From assembly GCA_023436825.1 (NCBI GenBank), contig JAEZHS010000464.1, positions 1 through 10,901 on the forward strand: a stretch of 10,901 nt of DNA, written 5' to 3'. Below the pieces are notes generated by a model. It was not told the origin of the DNA. It searched no databases and worked only from the letters and a program-made list of their open reading frames with translations. Positions 1 to 9,100 of this stretch are shown one piece after another. This DNA comes from Pseudomonadota bacterium (GTDB lineage Bacteria; Pseudomonadota; Alphaproteobacteria; Reyranellales; Reyranellaceae). The translations under genes and the position numbers were made by a program. Numbering within the stretch: position 1 is the stretch's first letter; each line of letters begins with the position of its first letter.

Positions 1-470
1 CCCGCGCGGCGGGCGCCGCGCGCCCCCACCACGCCGCGGCGCTCCGGCCGCGCGCGCTCGACCAGGAAGATGATGGAGGTCGTGTATTCGCCGCCGACCG
101 ACAGGCCCTGCAGCATGCGCAGCAGCGTGAGCAGCGCCGGTGCTGCGAGGCCGAGCACGTCGTAGCCCGGCAGGACGCCGATCAGGAAGGTCGGCACGGC
201 CATCGCCAGCACCGAGAGGGTGAGCGCCGTCGAGCGGCCGAGGCGGTCGCCGACATGGCCGAACAGCGCACCGCCGATCGGCCTCATCATGAATCCGACG
301 GCGAACACGCCGAAGGCGGCCAGCACCTGGGCGACCTTGTCCTGCTCGGGGAAGAAGGCGCGGCCGATCGAGGCGGCGAAGTAGCCGTAGACGGCGAAGT
401 CGTACCATTCGAGCAGGTTGCCGACGGCGCCGGCCGCCATCAGGCGAGTCGGGCTGGTGGTGGCCGTCAT
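1..470 (-). CDS. MHS-family MFS metabolite:H+ symporter, N-terminal part (cut by window edge)
   Basis: This is the first 156 codons of an inner-membrane major facilitator transporter of the metabolite:H+ symporter (MHS) branch, the ProP/KgtP/ShiA-like group that imports small organic acids or osmolytes with protons. Visible hallmarks are the first-helix signature GNLLEWYDFAVYG (residues 17-29), MMRPIGGALFGHVGDRLGR (61-79) with the conserved GD-x-x-GR loop between helices 2 and 3, a hydrophobic helix 3 (81-100), and RMLQGLSVGGEYTTS (118-132) followed by an ERARPERRG loop. The ATG follows the kinase stop codon directly, and GGAGAG lies 4 nt upstream of the start, so translation is probably coupled to the kinase gene. 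The family is usually about 430-550 residues, so roughly two thirds lies outside the window. The last ~10 codons are unusually Arg/Ala/Gly-rich for the expected start of helix 5, which may be natural or a sequence problem at the edge. The substrate cannot be told from this part. Confidence 0.88.
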   Translation of the reverse strand, partial: MTATTSPTRLMAAGAVGNLLEWYDFAVYGYFAASIGRAFFPEQDKVAQVLAAFGVFAVGFMMRPIGGALFGHVGDRLGRSTALTLSVLAMAVPTFLIGVLPGYDVLGLAAPALLTLLRMLQGLSVGGEYTTSIIFLVERARPERRGVVGARGARRA

Positions 471-2294
471 TCAGCTCTCCAGGTCCGGCAGGCGGCGCGG
501 CAGCACGAGCACGACCCGAGTCCCGCAGGGCAGCGCCTCGAACGTCAGGGCGGCCTCCAGCAAGCCCGCGCGCCGCCGCATGTTGTCGAGCCCGCGGCCG
601 CGGCTGTCGGCGGCGAATGGCCGGCCGTCGTTGTCGACCGCGATCACAGGGCAACCGTCGGCCATGGCGCGGCCACGCACGGCGATGCGGCGTGCCGGCC
701 CATGCTTCAGCGCGTTGGTGATGGCCTCCTGCACGATGCGCAGGACGGCCAGTGCATTGCCGGGCGTGACGCCGGCCACGTCGGGCAGGTCGGCCATCGA
801 CCAGTCGAGCGCCACGCCGAGGCGCTGCAGCTGCGGCTCCAGGCGCTCGCGGAAGTTGGCGAGCGCCAGCGGCAGCTCGTCCTCGCCGATGTCGAGGGAG
901 TAGATCACCAGGCGCAGGTCGTTCAGCGCGTCGCGCGCCGCCTGCTCGATGGGGCGTGTCTCGGTCCGCTCCGACAGGGCGATGATCGAGACGAGATGGC
1001 CGCTGATCCCGTCATGCAAGTCGCGCGTCAGCCGGCCGCGCTCCTGCTCACGCACCAGGCGTGCCGCCTCGATCCGCTCCTGTCGCGCCAGTGCGGCCAG
1101 CTCGGCCTCGCGGGCGGCCAGCCGGGCGTTGAGGACCTCGTTGGAGCGGTCGAGCCGATCGAAGCTGTCGGCCATGCGGCGCACCAGAACGGCGCAGAGG
1201 CCGACGACATAGAGCAGCCCGGCATGCGGCGAGTAGAGACGGAAGGCATGCTCGGGCAGGGTCGCGGCGACATAGGCGTCGCGCAGCAGGAACCAGGAGA
1301 TCAGCACGGCCGGCGCCAGCATGATGCGGGCGTCGGGATTGCCCCGCCAAAGCGCACCCCAGGCGATGATGCAGCTCGCGACCACGGCGCCGATGCAGAT
1401 GCCGGCAGCCGCCACAGCGGCGATGATAGCGCGTGCGAGCGGCGTGCCGATGACGGCGCAAACGAGCAGGATCGCCGTAAGGACGATCACGCCGACCAGC
1501 AAGGCCCTGGGCGGCGGCACGTCGAGCAGTTGCAGCGACACGGCGACGGCGATCAGGCCCCAGGCCGGCACGAGGGCAACCATGTAGGGCAACACGCCCC
1601 ACAGCGCGGGCCGGAAGCCCAGGAACATGCCGACGTCGACGACGATGGTGAGTGCCAGGAGGCCGGCGAGCCAGGACAGCAGGACGCCGTGAGGTCGCGC
1701 CAGCCACGCGAGCAGGACGCCGACGGCCAGCAGCAGCTGAGTGGCGAGGCTGACGATCCTGAAGTCGACATCGAGGACATGGCGCCACTTGAAGGACGGC
1801 GCCAGCGCGGCGTCGCTGCCGAGATAGAAGCGCGACAGGAAAGTCGGCGAAGCAAAGGGGCCTGGCTCGAGCGCCACGGTCAGGCGATAGGTCCCGCCTG
1901 CCGGCGATCGCAGCGGCAGGCGCACCAGCAGCGGGGTGGTCAGCGCGAGGCCCGCCCACACGACATGGTCGGCACTGTCGTAGATGGTCTCGCCGTTGGC
2001 CGCGACGACGACACGCCGGTTGACCAGAGGGACATAGAGCGCGGCGCCGACATCGGGCAGTGACGCGGAATCGACGTCGACTTGGTACCGCAGCGTCGAT
2101 GGTCTGCCGACAAAGGGGTAGAAGACGTGCGGCAGCGATACCTCGGCGGGCGGCTGCCCTTCGACAAGCAACGTCGCACGGTCGACGACGAGCGCTGTGG
2201 TCGGCCGCGGCAGGCGCACCAGATCCGGCGCGATCGCGACCGCCAGCGTCGCGAGGACGAGCGCGATCCAGCCGATGCCCCCAAGCCGCGTCAC
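471..2294 (-). CDS. Sensor histidine kinase, HisKA_3/NarX class, with 7TM-DISM-like membrane sensor
   Basis: This inner-membrane sensor kinase (607 aa) very likely phosphorylates the response regulator encoded just upstream in the same operon. Residues 1-22 are a signal-anchor or cleavable leader. Residues ~30-165 form a beta-rich extracytoplasmic domain, followed by about seven hydrophobic segments between ~178 and ~372, the layout of 7TM-DISM receptors. A coiled coil (~375-418) leads to the HisKA_3 dimerisation box with RDLHDG, phospho-acceptor His427. The ATPase domain has an N-box (VQEAITNALKHG, Asn527), a D-box (VDNDG, Asp554) and a G-box (RGRGLDNMRRRAG, 565-577). All residues needed for activity appear present. 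The start is GTG, chosen because it lies 9 nt after the regulator's stop codon with a GAGG Shine-Dalgarno core 7 nt upstream. The gene ends immediately before the transporter ATG. The sensor assignment comes from topology and is less certain than the kinase call; the ligand is unknown. Confidence 0.93.
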   Translation of the reverse strand: MTRLGGIGWIALVLATLAVAIAPDLVRLPRPTTALVVDRATLLVEGQPPAEVSLPHVFYPFVGRPSTLRYQVDVDSASLPDVGAALYVPLVNRRVVVAANGETIYDSADHVVWAGLALTTPLLVRLPLRSPAGGTYRLTVALEPGPFASPTFLSRFYLGSDAALAPSFKWRHVLDVDFRIVSLATQLLLAVGVLLAWLARPHGVLLSWLAGLLALTIVVDVGMFLGFRPALWGVLPYMVALVPAWGLIAVAVSLQLLDVPPPRALLVGVIVLTAILLVCAVIGTPLARAIIAAVAAAGICIGAVVASCIIAWGALWRGNPDARIMLAPAVLISWFLLRDAYVAATLPEHAFRLYSPHAGLLYVVGLCAVLVRRMADSFDRLDRSNEVLNARLAAREAELAALARQERIEAARLVREQERGRLTRDLHDGISGHLVSIIALSERTETRPIEQAARDALNDLRLVIYSLDIGEDELPLALANFRERLEPQLQRLGVALDWSMADLPDVAGVTPGNALAVLRIVQEAITNALKHGPARRIAVRGRAMADGCPVIAVDNDGRPFAADSRGRGLDNMRRRAGLLEAALTFEALPCGTRVVLVLPRRLPDLES

Positions 2295-2296
2295 GG

Positions 2297-2305
2297 CCCC
2301 CCCTC
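2297..2305 (-). promoter_or_regulatory. Ribosome binding site of the kinase gene, containing a G7 tract
   Basis: On the coding strand this reads GAGGGGGGG and overlaps the stop codon of the response-regulator gene. The GAGG core lies 7 nt from the GTG start and the run of seven G residues extends toward the start. It supports the GTG start and suggests termination-reinitiation coupling between regulator and kinase. A homopolymer inside the binding site is unusual because slippage would change the spacing. Confidence 0.6.
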
Positions 2306-3017
2306 AGAGCTTGATCAGACCGCGACGAGAAGCCTCGTAGACCGCCTCGGACCGGTTGTTGGCCTGCAGCTTACGATAGATGTTGCGGATATGCACCGGC
2401 ACCGTCTGCTTGGAGATCTGCAGGCGTTCGGCCAGCTCGCCATAGGTGAAGCCCTTGGCGATGCCCCACAGGATGTCCATCTCGCGCGGCGTCAGGAGCT
2501 GACCGTCGGCGGGCGACGGCGCGGTGGACGCGTCGGACGGTGCCGCCGGAGCCGCTTCCGAAGGGCGCCCGCGGCTGCCCAGGCGGCGGACGATGGTGCG
2601 GGCGATCTTGGAGGAGATCGGCGAGTGGCCGGCCAGCAGGTCGCCGATCGCGGCCACGATGTCGATGGGATCGCTGTCCTTCAGGAGGTAGCCGGTAGCG
2701 CCGGCTTCGATGGCCGCGATGACGGTGCGATCGTCGGCCAGCACCGAGATGACCATAGCTTCGGCCGCGGGCTGGCGTTCGCGCAGAAGCCGGATGGCCT
2801 GCACGCCATGCCCGTCGGGAAGGTTGAGGTCGGTGATCAAGAGGTCGACCGTGCTGTCGGTGATCAGCCGCGTGGCTTCGGCAAGCGTGGCGCAGGCCGC
2901 GATCAGCCGGCCGCCCGGCCAGCCGTCGATGATGCGGGCCAGACGCTCACGCACCGGGTCGTCATCCTCGAGCAGGAGGATGCGGACGGCCGGCTTGTCG
3001 TTCTCCACGCCCGTCAT
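2304..3017 (-). CDS. NarL/FixJ-family two-component response regulator (REC + LuxR-type HTH)
   Basis: This is a cytoplasmic DNA-binding response regulator of 237 aa and the probable partner of the downstream kinase. The receiver domain (residues ~11-130) shows the acidic pocket (LLLEDDD, 14-20), phospho-acceptor Asp63 in ITDLNLPDG, the switch Ser91 in VISV, and Lys113 in GYLLKD. A flexible Ala/Pro/Ser linker (~152-171) joins it to a LuxR-type helix-turn-helix beginning LTPREMDIL (175-183), with the recognition helix and dimer region at ISKQTVPVHIRNIYRKL (201-217) and NNRSEAV after it. Pro207 stands where many relatives carry Lys. The start is the ATG at 3017 because GGGGAG lies 8 nt upstream. 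An in-frame ATG at 3056 would add 13 residues with no receiver homology. It is first in a three-gene operon and diverges from the giant secreted-protein gene. Its target promoters are unknown; its own operon and the divergent gene are the obvious candidates. Confidence 0.95.
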   Translation of the reverse strand: MTGVENDKPAVRILLLEDDDPVRERLARIIDGWPGGRLIAACATLAEATRLITDSTVDLLITDLNLPDGHGVQAIRLLRERQPAAEAMVISVLADDRTVIAAIEAGATGYLLKDSDPIDIVAAIGDLLAGHSPISSKIARTIVRRLGSRGRPSEAAPAAPSDASTAPSPADGQLLTPREMDILWGIAKGFTYGELAERLQISKQTVPVHIRNIYRKLQANNRSEAVYEASRRGLIKL

Positions 3018-3175
3018 GCGGCCATCTCCCCACGCATCGCGGCCCAGATATCCCATGCAGCCGGACCCGATGCCATGCGTCTTCGGCGTCGCAAGCTACC
3101 CTGTTCATGGTATCGCGATTCGCGGCCAGACCGGCGAACCCTGCAACCGATGCTTTAGGGAGTGGTAGCGGGGCC
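3018..3175. promoter_or_regulatory. Divergent intergenic region between the two-component operon and the giant gene
   Basis: This 158-bp gap must carry the translation-initiation signals, and most simply the promoters, for both transcription units. On the minus strand GGGGAG (complement of 3026-3031) is a good ribosome site for the response regulator. On the plus strand AGGGAG (3157-3162) lies 13 nt before the ATG at 3176, which is long; GCGGGG (3168-3173) is closer but weaker. An 8-bp palindrome ATCGCGAT sits at 3112-3119. I could not identify convincing -35/-10 pairs on either strand or a clear NarL-type operator, so the regulatory role is inferred from gene orientation. Confidence 0.45.
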
Positions 3176-6100
3176 ATGGCGACCTTCACTGTCAGCAATC
3201 TCAATGATAGCGGGGCAGGCTCGCTGCGCGCGGCCATCGAAGCCTCCAATGCCGGGCCTCCCGGCGAAGCGAACACCATCTCCTTCACCGTCAGCGGCAC
3301 GATCGTCCTGACCAGCAACCTGGCGGCGATCACCAACCCGACCTCCATCATCGCCGGCAGCACCGACACCGGCACGCCGCCCAGCATCGGTCTCGACTGC
3401 AACGGCAATGCCGGCCTGGTGTTCGACGCCGGATCGCAGGGCTCGCAGCTCATCGGCCTGGCGGTGGGCAATGCCGGCGGCAACGGCGTCACGCTAGTCG
3501 CCGGCAACATCACCCTGAACAACAACTATATCGGCCTGGCGCTCGACGGCAGTGCGGCGGGCAACTCGGGCGACGGCGTGTTCGTGGCCGCCACCTCGTC
3601 GGCCAACCAGATCGGCTACAACCCCGAGGCCGCGACCCTGGCCGCCAACGGCGATCCCGCGACCGGCGTCGTCTCCAACGTCATCTCGGGCAACGGCGGC
3701 AACGGCATCAGCCTGCACGGCTCGGCCGACAACATCATCGTGTCCAACCGCATCGGCACCAGCGTCGACGGCAACAGCGCCGTCGCCAACGGCGCCAACG
3801 GCATCTGGGTCACCGACGGCTCCAACGGCAACACGATCGGCGGCACCGTCATCGGCAACGACGCAAGCGGCAATCCCAACGACCCGACCGGCAACAAGGG
3901 CACGCAGCCCGAGGTCTTCGTGACACCGCCGCTCGGCAACCAGATCTCGGGCAACGGCCTGAACGGCGTGCTGATCGACGCCGGTTCGCAGAACAACGCC
4001 CTCTACGGCAACTTCGTCGGCACCGACGCCGCCGGCAATGCAGCCGTCGGAAACGCGCTCGACGGCGTGCGCATCGACAATGCCGACTTCAACTCGCTGC
4101 ACGGCTGCACGGTCGTCGACGAGCCGTTCGTCTACTACAACGTCGTCAGCGGCAACGGCGCCAACGGCATCCATGTCACCGATTCCGACCACGTAACGAT
4201 CCGCGCCAACTTCGCCGGCGTCGGCGCCGACAACCAGACCATCGTCGCCAACGGCAACGACGGCGTGCTGATCGACGGCTCGTCGCGCAATACCCAGGTC
4301 GGCGGCGTCATCCCGCTCGGCAACGTGATCTCGGGCAATGCCAACAACGGCATCGAGGTCGCCGACACCGCGAGCGGCTTCAGCACGCTGAACACCTTCG
4401 GCGGCGCCCTCGCCTTCGCCGACATCGCGCCGAACGGCAACAACGGCGTGCTGATCACCTCGACCGGCGGCAACCAGACCGTCCAGACCAACGTGCTGTC
4501 GGGCAACCTGAACAACGGCCTGGAAATCTCGGGCGATGCCTGGGGCGTCACCGTCGTGCCCAACATCATGGGCCTGAACACGCGCGGCAACAGCGCGTTC
4601 GACTTCGGCGACAACTTCGCCAACGGCAACAACGGCATCCTGATCACGGGCAATGCCCACGACAACGTGATCGGCGGCACGGGCGTGAACGCGAGCGATT
4701 CGGTGATCCGCCAGAACACGCTCTCGAACAACGGCGCCTACGGCGTCGCCATAACAGGGCAGGCGTACAACAACGTCGTCAGCCAGAGCGCGATCGGCAC
4801 GGACATCCAGGAGGCCGCGGCCATCGGCAACGGCGCCGGCGGCGTGCTGGTCACCAGCACCGGCATCGGCAACGTCGTCGGCACCGCCTACACCGGCTTC
4901 TCGCCATTGCCGGCGCCGGCGGCGCGCTACAACGTCATCAGCGGCAACGACGGGCCGGGCGTCGAGCTCGACTCCGGCACCCACTACAACGCCGTCATCA
5001 ACAACTGGATCGGGCTCGACGTCAGGGGCGAGGGTTCGCTGCCCAACACCGGCCTGCCGGTCGACAATGCCGGCACCAACAACCTGATCTACGGCAACGC
5101 CTACAGCGGCCCGGTGCCCGTCGAATCTCCGACCGCCCAACTCGAGCTGCTGTATGTCGGCTGGTACGGCCGGGCCGGCGATCCGACGAGCTTCGCAGAC
5201 AAGATGGAAGATCTGCTGACGCTCATCCTGGGCGGCCAGCCGCTGGCCAGCGCCATCCTGGCGATATCGCAGGACTTTGCCACCTCGCCGGAGGAAGCGG
5301 CCTACGCCGAGCTCGCCTCGTTGGTCACGCCGACCATGCCGACGCCGCAGCAGCTCGCGCTGGCCGAGGCCTTCATCAATGAGACGTTTCTGAACCTGTT
5401 CGACCGCGCGGCGACCACCGCCGAGAAGGCGTCCTGGTCGACCGCCTTCTTCGGTGGCCTTACCTCCTTCTCTGCCCTGGTCTACGAGATCGCGACGAAC
5501 GCGACAGGCAACGATATCGGGGCGATGAACGCCAAGATCCAGGCGGCATCCTACTTCACGCAGGCCTTCGAATCGGACGCCAGGGCGCCGACGGTTTCGG
5601 AGATGCGGGGCGCCGTCGACAACGTCAACGACGCCACCACGCTCTACGATTCGCAGGCGGCCACCAACGCCCTGGTCGGCGAGAGCCACAACCAGGTCGA
5701 CTACCAGACGATCCTGTCGCCGTTCGACGGCATCACCGGCATCCGCGCCGACTACGACGGCGCCGTCATCCTGACCGGCAGCCAGGGCACCAGCGGCTCG
5801 ACGGCGACGACGCCCTTCCTCTACCGGGGCCCGCTCAACGACACCGCCGCCGGGACGCTGCACCTGCTGACGCCGACCTTTGCCGGCCAGACGGTCACGA
5901 GCGGGCAGTTCTACGAGCCCGACACCTCGATCTTCACGCCGTCGATCGGGGTCGGCAACGTGCGCGCCGTCGGCACCTACCAGTACGCCGAGAGCCCGCC
6001 GGGCGTGATCAACCACGGCATGATCTACGAGGGGCCGATCGACGGCGTCGGCGGAACCTGGACGCAGATCGACGTGCCGGGCAACGGCGTCAATGTCGTC

Positions 6101-9100
6101 GGCGGCATCGTGCTCGGCACGGTCGGCGAGACCATCCCGCACAGCGTGCAGGGCGACCTGGTGGTCGGCAACTACGACATCTCCGGCGTGCCTGGAACCG
6201 GCAACGGCTTCATCTACAACATGGTCACCGGCCAATACACGCTGTTCGAGATCAACGGCAGCCTGACGGACCTGACGTCGGTCTACGGCATCTGGCAGCA
6301 CGGCGTCGGCAGCACCGAATACACCATCGCCGGCGGCGCCAAGGACACCCACGGCGTCAACTCGGCCTTCCTGATCAACTACGATTCGTCGAACGGACAG
6401 TTCTCCGATCTCGCCTTCTTCAACGCCTTCAACCGGCCGGGCGTCATCACGCATTTCGAGAACATCAGCGCCGTGCCCGGCGGCTTCAACCTGGTGGCGA
6501 CGACCGACGACGGGCCGGCCTTCGTCTTCGTGCCGATGAATCCCGACGGCTCGTTCGGCGAGGCGATCTGGACGGCCGGCGACCTGCCGGGCAGCAATCT
6601 GATGACGGGCAACATCGCCTATCAGAACGTGTTCGGCGGCATCTACAATACCGACGACACCAGCGCCATCGGCAGCTACCTCGGCGTCGTCGACCAGTCC
6701 TACGTCAATGCCGACGGCGGGCTGATCATGCCGACCGGCTCGTTCTACTTTTCCTATGCCTTGTCGGTGGCGGCCAGCACCGGCGACATAATCGTGGGCT
6801 CGACGACCGCCGGCAACGTGCTGGGCGGCTCGATCGGCAACGACGCGATCACCGGCACGCTGAACACGATCGCCGCCGACACGATCTTCACCGGCGGCGG
6901 CCGCGACCTCATCACGCTGTCGGCCGGCGGCATCGGACGCAGCCGCGTCGAGCTGTTCGCCGCCAACGGCCTCGCCATCGCCTCGGATCTCTCGCCCGGC
7001 GACACGGTCACCGCCGTCGAAGGCAGCATCGTCGACGCCCGGGACATCCCGCAGCTCGGCTGGTGGGGCCAGGCGACGGGCCAGCTTGGCGGGCCGGTCT
7101 CCGATGCCTCGACCAACGGCGGCATGGGCACCGGCACCAGCGAGGACATGTCGACGGTCGTGAACTTCACGACGGGCAGCTCGAGCAGCCCGATCGACAT
7201 GATCGATATCTCGCTCGAAGCCTTCAGCAACCTGCTGCGCTCGGCCGACGGCAACGACGCCCAGGTCGGCGCCGCGACGTTCAGCAACATGGTCGGGCTG
7301 GGCGGCACGATCACCGTGGCCGACGCCAACGTCATCCTCGTCACCAGCAACGTCGGCTTCGCCAACGCCGCCGACCTCGCCGCCTCGCTGCTGGCCAATC
7401 CCATCACCTTCGCCAGCGCGCAGACCGAGCAGTTCAACCATTACATCGTCGCCTACCAGGACTTCGGCGGCGACGTGCGCATCGCCGACATGAACATCCA
7501 TGCCAACGGCATGACGTCGTTCACGACGACGGCCGGCGGTGCCACGCTGGCGATTTCCGACATGGCCGAGCTCGACGGCGTGTCGCTCGCCTCGCTGCAG
7601 GCGGGGAACATCAACTTCGTGAGCAACAACGAGATCGCCCACTCGAGCTACCTCGACTTCACCGGCTACGGCATCACCAACGCCACGACCGTGGTCGAGG
7701 CCTACGGGCTCAACCAGGCCAACGTGCAGGCGGCGACCACCGCCACCACCGGCATCAATGTCGCCATCATCCTCGACCGCGTGACGGATCCGACGTCTCT
7801 GCTGTCGGAGAACTGGGGCACCCGGCAGCAGACGCTGGCCCAGCTCGAGAGCGCCGGCACGCTGTGGGACACCTACGGCGCCGACCAGGCACAGTACAAC
7901 GCCGTCGTGGCCGAGTTGCAGGGAACCTACGGGCTCACCGTGCTCGACGGCAACACGCCCAACGGCAACTACGTGTCGTCGGCGGAATCGCGCACGATCT
8001 GGGTGGCGATCAACACGCCGGAGCAGTTCCTCGACCTGTTCGGCCAGACGCTGTATTACAACAACGACGGCAGCAACAGCTTCCTGTTCTGGAACGGCAA
8101 CCTGTCGCTGCCGTCGCAGTGGAACGTCCAGGGCCTGTGGTTCGACACCGAAAACAGCCCGCCGCCCTCGAACATGGCGCCCGGCGTCTCGGTCACCCTG
8201 AACCAGGGGGCGCAGGGCATCGGCAACACGACCGCGTCCGTGCCCAACATGGCGCCGCAGGACATCGCCGCGCTCTACAACTTCCCGCTGATCGGGCAAG
8301 ACGTCGCCACGGGCACGATCGCCCTGATCGAGCCGGGCATCGGCGATGCCGTGCTCAACACAGCCGAACACGGCACGTTCGATCAGCGACTGGCGGCCTA
8401 CCTGCAGTCGATCGGACAGTCGGGAACGGGCACTGTCTACGTCCAGGGCCGCAACGGCCAGGACTATCTTCTCAGCGATCCGGACGAGCGCTCGCAGGAT
8501 GTCGGCACCGTGGCGGCCGTCAATCCCAACAGCAACATCGGGCTCTATGTCGGCTCGGGCTACAACGGCAACGCCGACGCCTCGACCTTCACGGCGCTGC
8601 AGAGCGCCATCTGGGACACCACGAACAACCCGGGCGTCATCTCCAACTCGTTCGGCGACGACCAGAGCATGTCGCCGGATTCGCCCTTTTACCAAGCCTA
8701 TTGGCAGCTCTACATCGACGCCGCGCTGCGCAATCAGACGCTATTCTCCGCGCTGGGCGACGGCGGCTCGGGTAACGAGACCGGCAACGGCCTGACCAAC
8801 GTCGAGTTCAACATCACCAGCCCCTACTCGGTCCTGGTCGGCGGCACCTCGCTTTCGACGCTGGGGACGGCGGAGGGCGACCCGACGCTGTCTTCCATCG
8901 TCGCCTCGGCGCTGGCCGACGATCGCTCCACGATCTGGCAGCTCATGGCCGGCGGCCTGACCAGCCTGCCGGACGACGCGAGCGCGCTCCAGGTCTTCGT
9001 CGAGACCGTGTGGAACACCTATCAGGTCACCGGCGCCACCATCGGAACCTCCAGCGATTTCTGGGGCGGCTACCTGCAGAATACGACGACGTCCGGCGGC

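Noticed and set aside
1..60. Possible frameshift in the transporter near the left edge because of Arg-rich residues
   Set aside because: Only about ten codons are visible and the frame remains open. Without the sequence beyond the edge this cannot be told from natural variation.
255..2063. A 602-codon plus-strand frame opposite the kinase and transporter genes
   Set aside because: Its translation is Gln/Arg/Gly/Ala-rich with no recognisable motif, while the minus strand encodes an intact kinase with all its motifs and a transporter. It is an antisense shadow.
3018..3056. Upstream in-frame ATG (3056) that would extend the response regulator by 13 residues
   Set aside because: The ATG at 3017 has a good GGGGAG site 8 nt upstream, and the receiver domain begins normally ~10 residues after it.
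3107..3175. Upstream in-frame ATG that would extend the giant protein by 23 residues
   Set aside because: There is no ribosome site before it, the added residues are neither hydrophobic nor conserved, and the known N-terminal homology begins just after the ATG at 3176.
3400..5110. Possible CRISPR-like or simple DNA tandem repeat because of recurring GGCAACGGC words
   Set aside because: The recurrence follows the codon frame and encodes Gly-Asn-Gly turns of a beta-helix. Unit lengths vary and no constant spacer pattern is present.
3494..8695. A 1733-codon open frame on the minus strand opposite the giant gene, and a similar 585-codon frame at 8741-10498
   Set aside because: Their translations are dominated by Arg, Val, Asp, Ala, Gly and His in low-complexity order with no domain, as expected from the complement of GC-rich codons. 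The plus-strand frame carries clear protein domains throughout, so these are shadows.
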